A stretch of 64,000 bases of DNA from Pyronema omphalodes (GCA_024516155.1 JAJJXM010000024.1:310001-374000), one strand, 5' to 3'. Positions 12,737 to 23,788 are shown, numbered from the stretch's first letter. Numbers and translations are program-made. Notes: generated from the letters alone by a model not told the origin.

Positions 12737-12827
12737 GCCCGAATGGTCTAGTGGTATGATTCCTGCTTTGGGTGTTAACATAAACATCAACTTGCAGGAG
12801 GTCTCCGGTTCAAACCCGGATTCGGGC
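12737..12827 (+). tRNA. tRNA-Pro (anticodon TGG) with intron
   Basis: The acceptor stem GCCCGAA pairs with TTCGGGC. The D-arm box GGTCTAGTGGTAT, anticodon stem CCTGC/GCAGG and T-arm TCCGGTTCAAACCCGGA are complete. The anticodon loop TTTGGGT gives UGG (Pro). A short intron of about 19 nt follows position 37. Pol III would stop at the T run just downstream. Confidence 0.9.
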
Positions 12828-13792
12828 CTTCTTTTTGGTCATCTCGTTTTTGCGCTTCCCGCTTCTGCATCGTGGATGCATACGAGCATAATCTTTCATC
12901 TATAAGCGCCGACGCGAATTAAGTTCAATAGGCGCGCTAGTTCCCATGCAAGGTAGTTCCAGAGTCATGTCCTCAGCTGCGCCATGCCATAGCCATAATT
13001 GAAGACAGATTGGGTTTAAATAAGTGGATTTCGCAACGCGCTATCGCGAGGCGGCTAACGCTTTGAACTCTAGAATAACTGAGTAGCGTAATCTGAAGTT
13101 CCCCTCTCCGCTAACGCGAGGACAAATCCCCGCGCCACTAAGCGGCGCGGGCTCCATTTAGTGACCCAAAAAAAGTATAGCACAGACCGTCGTGACGCGC
13201 TATGGTCCGCTGCTTCTGCGCGCTAGCATACCGCTCTTGCTCTCGCCGAATTTTCACCCGCACAAACTTCGCAGAACACCCCTCCCGCACACTGCGAAAA
13301 TTATAGCTAATGTGCGTCAAGAGCTTGAAATTCTCTTTTAGTGACGCTAGGCGAACTCCCTCTAATGACATATACTCATTCTGTGCGGCTGTTGTATCCT
13401 GGAGATTGATTAGTGGTTCAGAAGTTGATTTAGCGACGATGGATTACGATCGATGGGAGTGAAGACTATTGCAAACCAGGGTGTGGAAAGATTAAGCCGA
13501 AACGCCATCCCTTCGGGATATGAAAGTTGAATAAGTCAGAGGACCAATGGTAGATATAGATAGGGGAAAAAGAAGAAGGGTGTTGTTTTTCTACTTTGTA
13601 TGATCGACAATTCCAACTCATCTACACCTCCAAAGCAAAAATATTCTAACCAAACCATGAAACCAGCTGATCCATAATCGATACAGTAATAACCAATACC
13701 ACTAAAAATGACAAAAGTTCTCTTTATTACACCTCCCATCCCCTAATCCTCTCCGTCCATTCACCATCAATGCCCGTCACCAAAACAATTAA
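12828..13792. other. intergenic with a GC-richer block
   Basis: Between about 12905 and 13380 the base composition turns richer in CG steps (GCGCGC, GCTAACGCGAGG, GCGGCGCGGG) than the AT-rich flanks. The longest frame inside (13138-13371 minus) has no known motif. The block could be a remnant of a transposon, but I found no terminal repeats. Confidence 0.35.
12832..12836 (+). terminator. Pol III terminator of tRNA-Pro
   Basis: Five T residues start five bases after the tRNA 3' end, the usual RNA polymerase III stop signal. Confidence 0.7.
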
Positions 13793-14227
13793 TTAATAGC
13801 GCTTAACCTCATACATATCCCCAATCAAAAACTTTTTACACCCCCAAGCTAATAATAACACACATCCCAGAATAATTCCAATCTGCCACCAAGCGCAAAA
13901 GAATATCTTAGTTTCCTCTCCGCATCGCCTACAAAATATTCTACAGGGTCGCTTTTGGTCCTTTTTTTCTCCATTTTCATCCACATTCCCATTTCCATCT
14001 TCTATTTGTACTAAATCTAACGGTGTTGTTGAAGCACCCCAGGGATGAAACTGGAATAGATTTCGAGTTTGGGTGCGGTTATCGGTGTCGGTATCAGCAA
14101 TACCATCCAGATTATAGATACGGCTTATCCTGACAGGAACCATGTCCTGGGCCAGTGTTTCATATGGCATAGTATCAACTAGTGTTGATAAACTATCGTT
14201 TGCGAACTCGGCGGTGTTGTAGACCAT
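13793..14227 (-). CDS. hypothetical single-pass membrane protein, 144 aa
   Basis: Unrecognised. The frame is intact and intronless. Residues about 1-95 are polar and acidic. A cluster of cysteines follows (CRIFCRRCGEE, then FFC), then one strongly hydrophobic segment (IGIILGCVLLLAWG, about residues 117-130) and a short basic-aromatic tail. The arrangement suggests a tail-anchored or single-pass protein with a small cysteine cluster on the cytosolic side. It has no signal peptide. An upstream exon on the minus strand (frame at 14322-14543) is possible but not supported by clear splice sites. Confidence 0.4.
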   Translation of the reverse strand: MVYNTAEFANDSLSTLVDTMPYETLAQDMVPVRISRIYNLDGIADTDTDNRTQTRNLFQFHPWGASTTPLDLVQIEDGNGNVDENGEKKDQKRPCRIFCRRCGEETKIFFCAWWQIGIILGCVLLLAWGCKKFLIGDMYEVKRY

Positions 14228-14677
14228 GTTTCTTGTAGAAGCCTAGGACACTATTTGTTAGGTGACTGCTTGAATGCATCAGTATAAGTGGGCACAAACG
14301 AGGGTACGAGGTTCCGTTGAGTTAGTTGCGATGTTTTCTGGGTCTGGATCCGATTCGGGAATTGGGTAATTTGAATCCATTTTGGTTGTACAAGAAGGAA
14401 TTGAGAGGCGAATTGAGATGTGATGGGATACTGGCGGGGGTTGAGGGGAGATGGAGGATTGTGTTTTCTGTATGGAAATAGTAGATGAATGGTGAGGTTA
14501 AAGCTGTACGTGGAGACATGGAGATATAGTTATATGAAAACATTCAATCCACCTGGATAAATAATTGCCTAAGCTACTAGGAACACAAAAATCCAGATAA
14601 ATCGACCCCCTATAGGAGAACAATATCTCAAGACTCCTTCTTCCCAATACCCACCTTCCAACCCACCTACAACACTG

Positions 14678-15164
14678 TCAAGCACCACAAAACTGGTACT
14701 CGGGACATTTACAACAAAAGAACTTATAACCGGCAGCACAACAACCACCTCCCACACAAGACTGAACTAAAACCCCCATCCAACCGGGTATACACAGTCC
14801 CCCACATGCTGGCCATACTCCACCGTAATAACAAGGATATGGAACTCGATTTCCTTTGATAAAAGCTAGTGGTGGGGGTGTGGTTAGTATATACCATGTA
14901 TGATGACTGAGATTCAGGGATAAAGGAATGAGAATGGCAATATATACGTGACGATATAATTGATGATATTTCTGCCTTGGGGTCGGAATGTACGGCGTCG
15001 TTGGGTGATGTAATAGCCGGATTCGCCACTGGGTGGAGGGGCGGAAATCATTAGCTGTATCCTCTTCTATTTCTCCCTTGTCATGAAGGAGGGGGCGTAT
15101 GGGGAGTTGTACTTCCTCTGACAGCAGTCACGAGAAAAATAATATGCATAGCTGATAACTTCAT
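14678..15164 (-). CDS. cysteine-rich secreted protein, orphan type
   Basis: Two-exon model on the minus strand: 15164-15113 and 15054-14678, phase-1 intron with donor GTACAA and acceptor ATACAG, about 142 aa. Exon 1 encodes a short signal peptide (MKLSAMHIIFLVTAVRG). The C-terminal 55 residues hold about eleven cysteines: CYYGGVWPAC, GGLCIPGW, SCVGGGCCAAG, FFCCKCPEYQFC. They are rich in Gly and aromatic residues. I recognise no family. The middle of the protein is low in cysteine and holds a hydrophobic stretch (about residues 50-65), where a second intron might be missed: GTATAT...CTAG sites exist there but would break the frame. The cysteine-rich end is clear; the 5' part is tentative. Confidence 0.5.
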
Positions 15165-17277
15165 GATATCTTGGATGCAGATTTGGTAAAGAATAGTTGT
15201 AGTTTATAAGCGAGTTGCAGCAGTATCATATAGTCTGTACAAAAGTATATCAATGGTTTTGGATTATTCTCGCCCTCTATATAAGGTGTGATGGCTATGG
15301 AGAGAGTCTATGCGTTCTAGGGCGCACGGGTGCTACATCGGGATCTGCATGCATAGAAATACGTATAATGCATGTATAGAGTACAGAGCATGCGCAGTGA
15401 AATTTTAATGACAGGGCTATAAAAAGAGGTATGTTTCACCGAGAAATGAGCAGTGAGCAGTGAGCAGTGAGCAGTGAGCAGTGAGCAGTGAGCAGTGAGC
15501 ACGATGAACTTTAACTTTTTGAAATCTTCTTTGTGAACAACCATCCATACCATGCCCAATACCAATATTAAGGTCCATAGTATCAATGTCTACGATAGAA
15601 AGTCTATGCATAAGCTTGCATCCATCGAGAGAACTAGGTTTGTAAGGGGTTTGTTAATATATCCGCGGGTTCCTAAAAATTGATTTCGCGTAGGAAACGT
15701 TATAACACAACGCAAGTATCCGTGATCAGCCGATCAACTATCGGAGGATCTGATGATTACCCGTGCCACTGGTGTTATATTCACATAGGAATGAAACGTC
15801 GTGACCGGGGGTATAGACGCACAGAGACGTAGGCGGTTATCTATACAAAACCGCCTGGGCCGAGGCCTTTGTGCCTTATGGATACATGGAGGATCTAGTT
15901 TTGTGCGGTATTACATATATATACAGATGTTTCAAAACCTCCATCAGAACTCTAAAAACATGAGAAAAGGTAGCAAGAGATCGATGAGAAGAAGAAATCA
16001 AGAAGGAAAGAAGAAAAGAAATATTGATTGCATAACTCGAAGTGACTTGGATTAGTATCATAAATCCGTTGCTACTTAAATATTTCATCCTTCTCCTGAA
16101 TTTATTGTTTATTCATTGATTTTATAATACCTGCTCTTATATCTCGAGCCGTTCAATGAGACTACAGCACCATAACCTTCAATTACTTAACTACCCACCT
16201 GTACCTAAACTGCATACATACAGCTCAAAAAATGGTGTTTTAAACTAATTCGGAAGTTATTCGGAGTTCACTAATATCAGTATCATCAGGCAAATAAAAA
16301 TGCAGTGATGCCGTAGGGGCCGGGAGTGATCATGGAGTATCACTCGTTGTCTAGACTCGAGATGTGGAGTGGTAATATTCTAGAGCTCCGGCTGATGCTG
16401 TAAATAGAGGTGTGCAGTAGTTCTGCTTGGGGATATTAATGCAATATAGTTGGGGAAAGGTAGTAAAGCTTATAAAGGTGGTAAATGGATTTGCGTTGGA
16501 CTAATGGAAGGGTCGTACTAATGAGAAATGGACTAGTAGGTCTTGAGTATGCGCTACATTATTTTGCTGTAGCGACTGTTAGTGGTAGCTATGTTAGCGG
16601 GCTGTTGTGCTGATCTTGTTTTTCGGTGGTCTTCTGGGGTTTGGATGGCAGCTGCTGTGTGTCAGTTGTAGAGGTGGTTGCTATCTTTTGCCGTTGTTGG
16701 TCATGGTGGGATTTGTGATGGGAACTGAGGCTTGATGATGGAGATATTGAGTGAGGGTTTATTCATGGTTTTTACTGATTTTTCTGGAGGTTTTATTTTG
16801 ATGCTTTGCTCCAGAAATGGAAATTGTCACGTCTCGTGCATTTGTGATGTCATAGACTCATAGTTACAAAATCACTCTCGATTATGAGATGTCGTAATGA
16901 CTAAATACCTTTTGAATCTACAGTATTACAGCTCCATATCTGTCTTGAATTCATTACGTAATTGTTGTTGAATCCCCTCCGAATCCAGAGTATATATTGC
17001 ACGTCCCGACGCCTCATCCATATTCAGAGAATTCTTGTTTCAGGATCCATCCCCCAGAGACACCCCGTGAACAAAACACCTATCCATACCAGAAATTCCA
17101 GTGTAATACCAAAATTTCTTTTTTGACAGAAAAGGAGAATATATAAACCGTAGAAAACAATTCCCCAGAACACCATCAGGCGTGCTCTTATCAAAACTTC
17201 CAACATCACTTAGACTCTAGGCCGCAGGCTCTAGCATCAATCAAATCCTCTGCCATCACCCTCTCGCTACCTTCCCA
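15165..17277. other. intergenic with a minisatellite
   Basis: No supported gene in about 2.1 kb. It contains the TGAGCAG array at 15447-15500. Frames at 15801-16055 plus and 15876-16088 minus have no motif. Confidence 0.45.
15447..15500. repeat. TGAGCAG minisatellite, about 7.7 copies
   Basis: Perfect tandem repeat of the 7-base unit TGAGCAG over 54 bases. It makes no frame shift-proof protein and lies in intergenic DNA, so it is likely length-variable. Confidence 0.9.
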
Positions 17278-17623
17278 ATGTATCCACTGCCGCATCTCAT
17301 CGTCGTTCTAATAGCTTCCATGACTGTGATTGCCAGTACGTCCTGATCCCACCCCCCACCCCCCTGCCCTTCCTCTCCCTAGCCTTACTATCACCAATTT
17401 TCTTTTTCTGCTCAGGTTCATTCATCCAAGGCCGCTCACTCACCAAATATATCACCCCACAGCTCCGATAGCAAAAGCGGCATCTCCGGAAGAACTAGAC
17501 AAGCGAATATGCCAGTATACGCACTGTGTGCATGTTTTGCAATCTCTTTATTGCCCTGATGGAAGCCGAGGAAGGGATGTTCAGTTTTGTAGTCGGGATA
17601 CATATAAGATTATGTGTTGTTAA
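17278..17623 (+). CDS. secreted CxYxxC peptide with Kex2 site and terminal CC
   Basis: About 72 aa from exons 17278-17335 and 17463-17623 with a phase-1 intron placed right after the signal peptide (MYPLPHLIVVLIASMTVIA). A Lys-Arg pair (EELDKR) precedes the first cysteine, fitting Kex2 cleavage to release a peptide starting ICQYTHC. Six cysteines: C-x3-C-x8-C-x11-C-x7-C-C at the very C-terminus. The gene structure (signal exon, phase-1 intron, C-x-[WY]-x-x-C, terminal CC) matches 20143-20430 and 25945-26384. The acceptor at 17462 was chosen because two earlier AG sites lead to a stop. The target of the mature peptide is unknown. Confidence 0.65.
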
Positions 17624-18042
17624 AGATTGGTTCTAAGAATGAGGATAGCTGAACAGTCGCATGTTAATGCTGTGATTGTGGTTAGTTATTTGTAGCTACA
17701 ACGTGGATGTGGGAGTTTGAGTGTATTCTGTAGTCAATATGACGGCTAGGATTAAATCATAATTTGGTTACAGTTGTTGAAATCTCGAAGATGAAATAAT
17801 AGAGTTCCTTTACGTCTTTGATGAGAAAATTACGACCGGAACCAATCAATACGTAGTAGTCTTCCCAAATAGAACCAGGGCAAGGTTTTAGGACTTTTCT
17901 TCGAACGGATGACGCAGCTCATGATACCAGATCAACAATGAAATTTTGAATGGTGGTAATACAAAAAGGCGCTGACGTGCCTGAGCAATTAAATTACTAG
18001 CATATTCATGAGTATCACCGACAGAACAAAAAAGAACCGCGC

Positions 18043-18140
18043 CACCTTCGGTCACTTGGTCACTTGATAACCGTACGTAGGAATTCTATTACTAAAGTGT
18101 ATGTTTTGTTTTTACACTTGGTGGTGTACAGATGAAGTAT
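18043..18140 (+). repeat. diverged intergenic repeat, copy 1
   Basis: Shares the ordered blocks GATAACC, ACGTAGGAA, CTATTA, TAAAGTGTAT, TTTTG and ACAGATGAAGT with 19180-19275. It has no coding sense in either copy. Confidence 0.6.
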
Positions 18141-19179
18141 AGTGTGGAATCTATCAGGCTCGAAATGGGTAGGCTAGGATGAATCAGTGGGCGCTACGCA
18201 TTGCTGTGAGACTGGGGAGGCTTTTAGGTAAGTTGATATTACAGTCCTGTATGGTATTAGTGAGCAAGGAAAATGAGATATATAAGTTGCTGTTACCCGT
18301 GGAAAGGATTATACATTCATCAACGAATTACGCCTCCTGCTTCGGTAGTCGGTGATATCCTGAGGTTGTAGGGGCTGTACAGTAGAAATGCCCTTAAGAT
18401 ATTCGAATTTAGCCGCTACACATCACAGAAAGGAACACCAAATTCCGATGTTATTCTTGCTGTTGAGACATGCCAACTCTAACACAACCCTTTTTACTGG
18501 TTTCAGTTGCTATCGCGCTATGGGGATTACTGGAATAACATTGTGATTGACTGGCAACAATTTTCTGATAAAAGCTATGTCCTCGACAGTTGCTTCTTGA
18601 AAATAAAGTTTCATGATCTTTCCACAACCATTGTAGTGTAGGTAGCGCATGACAGCGGTATGGAGCCCCAAAACAACCTTCCCAACGCCAATCCTATCAC
18701 TGCCCTGCTACAACAAGGAGAGTGAATGTTGAAATCCCAGAGTGATGGAGCAGAACTTGAAGAAGAATCTGGCGTTTCAAATTTCGGGTTGGGGCCTGTT
18801 TGTGGAGATGACAGCGCTAGAACGTCTCCTTTGTTTTGGTGGCAGAGGGTGCTTTATTAGGCACGACAAGTGCGACTTTATTAGGCAGGTTATACCCGAA
18901 TAAGCATAGTTTATAACTGACAAGGATTGTGCAATCCGAGTGAGATAGGATGATTACGCACTAGTACATCTTCAGTAGCAGTTTAGTGAGAAACCAAGCT
19001 CATCATGCATGACAGGACGCTTAATATTCAATTTCGGAAGCTCTTATGAGAGGAACCCAGCTCATACTTCATCACCCAACGCTTAATGATCTGAAATGAT
19101 ACTTGTAATGTGCCAAAACTTTTCCAAGATACCACCGTTACAAAGTGGCTGACACCATAGGGATAAGAAGAGGCGCTAC

Positions 19180-19275
19180 ACTGTCAGACACTGGATAACC
19201 CCACGTAGGAACGCTATTAATAAAGTGTATTTTGCTTTACTTCTGGCTGCACAGATGAAGTGATACCATACATGT
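19180..19275 (+). repeat. diverged intergenic repeat, copy 2
   Basis: Second copy of the 18043-18140 repeat, in direct orientation about 1.1 kb away. It may mark a local duplication or a dispersed short element. Confidence 0.6.
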
Positions 19276-19722
19276 GTATGGCAGAGCTCGCCACGGTCAG
19301 TCATAGACTACCATCTGGACTGAGCTACAGTTGAGAGAGACCGCAATTTAGTCCGCTAGACCAACAAACTGGACTAGAACACAGCTAACGGCGGAGTGTA
19401 GGCTGCTTAGTAAGCAAGTCATGGGTGTATGGTTTTCAAAGTCAGTCAGTGTGGCGTATTGACAGTTTTCACTTTTTCCATCGGCTGTTCCTCCTAGAAA
19501 GGTAACGAAGAATTTCTTTAACGTACAGAAGGTCAAAGAGAAGTTTGTACTATATTCAGTAAAGCTACCATGAACTTGTATGATTTCAGAATGTTTTGGT
19601 GAAGAAATAGAAAAAAACACTCTTAGGAGGCTGTGGCTATATGTCTAGTACCATAAACAGTATTTACAATAATGCCATTCCCGGGGAGATCCAGAATGAA
19701 GAAACATGTAGCAGAGTGAAGC

Positions 19723-19749
19723 GGGGGGGGGGGGGGGGGGGGGGGGGGG
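19723..19749. repeat. poly-G tract, 27 bases
   Basis: Uninterrupted run of 27 G (C on the minus strand). It could form G-quadruplex structure. Its true length is uncertain in any assembly. Confidence 0.95.
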
Positions 19750-20142
19750 CAGGAGGGATTATTCAGCACGTGCGCTCAATTTATTGCCTCTATATTCTAG
19801 TCATGTGTATAGAAATTTGGTGGATGGGAGCTATTAGCACCAACAGCTACTCAAAATCTCGCGCTGGGATGATGGATCTATGGACTGCTCTGGACACCAG
19901 TCGCCGGCGAGTGACTATGAGTGACTCGTTATTTTGGTTAAAGGAGAAAGAAAAACTGTTTTCCTCTTTATTATTCAAATTCGGCTACTGTGTGCACCTT
20001 ATTCCAGCTAAAGCTTCAGTGAGGGGTTGTAATTGCTGCGCATTCAAATATCGTTCGCATCTGCAGAAACTAAGTCTGACGTGGGACAACTTATCGTTAT
20101 TTGATTGATTCGTCCTCCATCAACCATCAAGCACTCCTCGAA

Positions 20143-20430
20143 ACGGTCATCTTGGTTTTCATCCAGAACGTTACCACAGCTTTTGTCCTAATTGTTGCTT
20201 CTGGTATGTCTGATATCATATGAGTACATTATTTATCATAATAACATAGCACCGCAGCTTCGGCTTTACCCGCGATGCCTGCAGCGCAGGGCAACAGTCA
20301 ACCTGAGTCATGTCATTGGTGGGGTTGTGTACCAGAAAATGGTGTACACTGCATGATGGGTTCTCACCCTGTAAAGGGAACCGGGGGAGAATGTCAGGAT
20401 AGATGGGTACGCCTTTGGTGTTGCAGATAA
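20143..20430 (+). pseudogene. secreted CxWxxC peptide gene lacking an ATG start
   Basis: Exons 20143-20203 and 20258-20430 join in phase 1 to give about 77 codons. Exon 1 reads as a hydrophobic leader (VILVFIQNVTTAFVLIVAS). Exon 2 carries an SCHWWGC motif, a third Cys eight residues on, a fourth Cys, and a terminal CC (LWCCR, then stop). The cysteine layout C-x3-C-x7-C-x12-C-x8-CC matches the genes at 17278 and 25945. No ATG lies in frame between the upstream stop at 20077 and the intron. The codon where the start is expected is ACG (20143-20145). It is therefore a start-codon mutant, a non-AUG starter, or has a missed 5' exon. The body shows no stop or frameshift. Confidence 0.5.
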
Positions 20431-20953
20431 GGTACTAGGAAAGGGAATGGTGGCTCTAATCCGGAGAGTAAATGATGAGAAAATTTGTAGTTGTTATAAA
20501 TGAAAGTTGATTAATATCCGTTTTGATCTATCGGGATGCCACTTGGAAACGCATTGTGGGGCTAATAGGTACGCGATAGCACCTCAGCTAGCAAGAGTAT
20601 GGTACCAGAAATGATAATTCCAATTACCGTTTTATGCAAACAGAGCCTCTTTGTAAATTAATTTTGTGTTGTTGCAAATATACGGCATAAAATCGAAAAA
20701 ATGAGGTAATTGAGAAAGTAGTAGTGCAACCCAATTCATCACCATTCATGAGAAATTCTAGAGTATCGGCAAGGATTGGAACTAGAAATAAATACCTTGA
20801 ACACAACATGAATGGGCATGTTAAGGCTGGTAATACAGTAGAACATGTCTAAGGCACAATGAAAAAGTGCATAAAATACAGCTCTTATCGACGGACGTAC
20901 GCAGCTGCACCTTGCAGTGAGGTATCCATGTTTGTTGGTATACAGGTGCTCAT
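20431..20953. other. intergenic
   Basis: Nothing supported. AT-rich DNA between the truncated secreted-peptide gene and the hAT element. Confidence 0.4.
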
Positions 20954-20961
20954 ATATGCAT
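20954..20961. repeat. hAT target-site duplication, left
   Basis: ATATGCAT immediately before the left terminal inverted repeat; identical to 22067-22074. Confidence 0.9.
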
Positions 20962-22066
20962 CAGACCTCCCAACCGTATAGCCAGTTTACCGGGTAAAAT
21001 CGTAAACCAGGTAAACTGAACTGATAATTCACAGTTAGTTGGTGCAGTTTTCGTGTCCCGGATACGCAGTTGGTTCAGTTTTGAGGGTCCCATAGAACCA
21101 GGTAACTGCAGTGCACTGATTGAACTGATTGAACTGACTCGGTAAACAGTTTACTGGTTGTCAGATACAAACCAGTTTAACCACCTCGTTTACTACTGCG
21201 CAGAAGAATAAACAGCCAAACCCATGCATGGAGGATCATAGACAGCCAAACCGGTGCAAATATTGTACCGAAACCTCGTTTGAACGCACCTCTACTGGCC
21301 TGGATCCTCCTATACATCTCGCCCAGACTATTTTCTCTTGACCTACAGAACTCAACCATACCTTACACTGCCTTTTCTCTCCAACCACCTACAATGAGTT
21401 CCGTTACCAGCGGCCTCTCCTCTATATCACCTGGCTTCAATACCCCGCTAGAACCCCAATAAGGCTCTGAAGATACGGCAACAGGTAGCCCCATGCAGCC
21501 GGACGAGTATGTTGATTACTGTGCGCTGAGACTAGAGGCAGCACTTGGGGATGGTCCTTCTGCCATTGAGTGGTGGTGTGAGCCCCGGCAGCGGGCCAGG
21601 TTCCCCAAACTTTGCAAAACGGCTGTTGAAGTACTGCTGTCTATTCCCGCAATGAGCGCCGAGCCCGAGCGGCTGTTTTTCGAATGCAAGAAGATCATTA
21701 TATCAGACCTTCATTTGATGCAGGCAGACACTCTGGAGGGCATCGAGGGGCCCAAGAGCTTCAATCGTAGGCGTCAGTTGTTATTTCTGGGGACCAAATT
21801 AGGATCAAATTTTGTTATGGATGCACTGAATAATATTTATTGCCCCTTCATAAACCAGTTCATCTTGACAAACCAGTTTTGGCAGTTTTAAACAGTTCAC
21901 CCGGTTTGCCAAGCCTTGTATTCAGTTAACTGGTTTTCGCAGTTTAACCAGTTTATATTACTGACAGTAAACTGAACTGGGTGGCCGTACAGTTCTCATA
22001 TTCCAACAGTCCGTACAGTCCGTTTTGGTCTTGATTTTAAACTGGTTTGTACGGCTGGGAGGTCTG
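20962..22066 (+). mobile_element. hAT transposon deletion derivative, 1105 bp
   Basis: Terminal inverted repeats CAGACCTCCCAACCGTA at the left and, inverted, CAGACCTCCCAGCCGTA at the right. The element is bracketed by a perfect 8-bp target duplication ATATGCAT (20954-20961 and 22067-22074), the hAT signature. Subterminal regions are full of short copies of GTTTACTGG/ACTGAACTG type. The only transposase part left is the C-terminal dimerisation region. The perfect target duplication suggests insertion is not very old. It needs transposase from elsewhere. Confidence 0.9.
21493..21891 (+). pseudogene. hAT transposase C-terminal dimerisation fragment
   Basis: A 132-aa frame inside the hAT element. 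The part EWW followed by RFPKLCKTAVEVLLSIPAMS and AEPERLFFECKK matches the hAT family dimerisation domain (W-W, then P-x-L, then SIPA-x-SAEPERLF-S). The N-terminal zinc-finger and catalytic parts of a full transposase are absent. The frame after about residue 85 reads into the element's subterminal repeats, so the product, if made, is not an active transposase. Confidence 0.75.
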
Positions 22067-22074
22067 ATATGCAT
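22067..22074. repeat. hAT target-site duplication, right
   Basis: ATATGCAT immediately after the right terminal inverted repeat; identical to 20954-20961. Confidence 0.9.
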
Positions 22075-22129
22075 ATTGTACGTATGTATGCATGTAACCC
22101 CCTATGGTACAAGAAAACGAGTGAGAGTG

Positions 22130-22660
22130 GTTTAGTTCAAACACCTTCGTGGTTTAGCTAAACACCGAAAGTGTTTAGTTAAACACCCTAAACACCAAAG
22201 TTGTTTAGTCTGATTTAAGGTGTTTAGCTAAACCACCCATCGTTGTTTAAAGGTGTTTAGTTAAACACCCCTAAACACCGAAGTTGTTTAGTGTGATTTA
22301 CGGTGTTTAGCTAAACCACCCAGCGTTGTTTAGTTAAACTACTACCTTGATTTTTTTTTTTTTGAGGGGTTTATTTAAACACCCCTAGGGTGTTTAAATA
22401 AACACCTTCTTTTTCGCTTATTCTTCGGTGTTTATTTAAACATCCTAGGGGTGTTTAAGGATGTTTAAATAAACACCTTCTTTTTTGCTTATTCTTCGGT
22501 GTTTAGATAAACACCCTAGGGGTGTTTAAGGATGTTTAAATAAACACATTCTTTTTCGCTTATTCTTTGGTGTTTATTTAAACACCCTAGGGGTGTTCAA
22601 ATAAACACCTTCTTCTTCGCTTATTCTTCGGGGTTTATTTGAACTGTCCTCTGATGTTCA
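22130..22660. repeat. array of GTGTTTA...TAAACAC palindromes
   Basis: At least ten inverted pairs of GTGTTTA and TAAACAC separated by 2-12 bases. Linker blocks such as CTTCTTTTTCGCTTATTCTTCG recur about every 80 bases. Each pair can fold into a perfect hairpin. Confidence 0.85.
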
Positions 22661-23339
22661 AATAAACATCTACAGTCCACTTCCTAGGGATGGCTTTTCC
22701 ATGGTTCATATAAATCACCCTGCAGTGTTCTACTGAACATTCAGTTTTAAACTGTAGAGCTGTGTTCTGCTTATGTTTGTTGATGGAAGTGGATATTGCC
22801 TTAGTGCGCATCCCTTCCTTATGTTCTGTTCGTTCTGCCGTTGTTGTTCCTCGTTCTTCATCCATTTCATTCACTTGTTTCTCCACCTCCATCTTTCCCT
22901 CTTGTTTAACTCTAAGTTTTTCCTCATGTCAAATGTTTGTCCCTCAACAGAATTTGCCTGTTTATACACCATACGCCACTGGAGGGAAAAAAGAGAGAGA
23001 GGGGGGGGATTGGGATATGAACTTCTAGATACTTGCTGAGTCAAGTACTGCAAACCAACCCCACAAATATCTACAATGCTAACCAGACAAACAGGATGCT
23101 CAGAAAACCTAAGTCTATTTATTGAAGCCAACCATAATTCAGCATATGTAAGTGTCAATCACAAAAGGCACAAAGCGAATGGTACTACACAGAGAGCAGG
23201 AGCAGGAGTAGGAGGGGTGAGGAGGGAGGTGGGAGGTTCCTGTATGTATAGATAGAGGACCTGGCAATAGCTAGAGACATGTTATATAATGAGCGAGTGG
23301 TTTAGTAATTAATATAAAACATTTAAAAAATATCTGAGG

Positions 23340-23755
23340 TGCTTGATCAAACCACTATTGTGCAAGGTGTTTAAATCGGTGTTTAGAGGTGTTTAGTAGG
23401 TGTTTAAATCGGTGTTTAAAGGTGTTTAGTAGGTGTTTAAATCGGTGTTTAAAGGTGTTTAGTAGGTGTTTAGATCGGTGTTTAAAGGTGTTTAAAGGTG
23501 TTTAGTAGGTGTTTAGATCGGTGTTTAAAGGTGTTTAAAGGTGTTTAAAGGTGTTTAAATCGGTGTTTAAATCGGTGTTTAAAGGTGTTTAGTAGGTGTT
23601 TAAAGGTGTTTAGTAGGTGTTTAAAGGTGTTTAGTAGGTGTTTAAAGAGGTGTTTAGTAGGTGTTTAAAGGTGTTTAGTAGGTGTTTAAAGAGGTGTTTA
23701 GTAGGTGTTTAAAGGTGTTTAGTAGGTGTTTAAAGAGGTGTTTAGTAAATGAATT
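23340..23755 (+). repeat. direct tandem array of GGTGTTTA(A/G) units
   Basis: About 35 copies of GGTGTTTA followed by AA, GTA or AATC, in the same orientation, with a higher-order period of roughly 20-40 bases. Confidence 0.85.
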
Positions 23756-23788
23756 TTGTGGGTGTTTGAATTAAACACCTTTTGTGGT

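Larger units (their letters stand above)
17624..20142. other. intergenic with two diverged repeat copies and a poly-G tract
   Basis: No supported gene in 2.5 kb. It contains the repeat pair at about 18043-18140 and 19180-19275, and the 27-G run at 19723-19749. The frame at 19641-20108 runs through the poly-G tract and is not credible as coding. Confidence 0.45.

Noticed and set aside
13138..13371. Minus-strand frame in a GC-richer block resembling a transposase start
   Set aside because: It is basic and helical-looking but has no helix-turn-helix or catalytic motif I could identify, and there are no terminal repeats around it.
15317..15611. Two minus-strand frames with LLTAHCS repeats
   Set aside because: The repeat is only the translation of the 7-base minisatellite, which reads open in several frames.
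19641..20108. 155-aa frame through the poly-G tract
   Set aside because: A run of Gly from a homopolymer joins unrelated sequence; the frame depends on the exact G count.
22762..23039. Cysteine- and Phe-rich plus-strand frames inside the GTGTTTA element
   Set aside because: No signal exon with splice sites, and two overlapping frames are equally long; it looks like chance in a pyrimidine-rich core.
22100..23755. CRISPR-like reading of the GTGTTTA arrays
   Set aside because: Unit spacing is irregular, there are no unique spacers between constant repeats, and the host is a eukaryote.
22130..23755. Telomere-like repeat
   Set aside because: The unit is GTGTTTA with no TTAGGG, it occurs in both orientations, and it lies inside the contig between genes.
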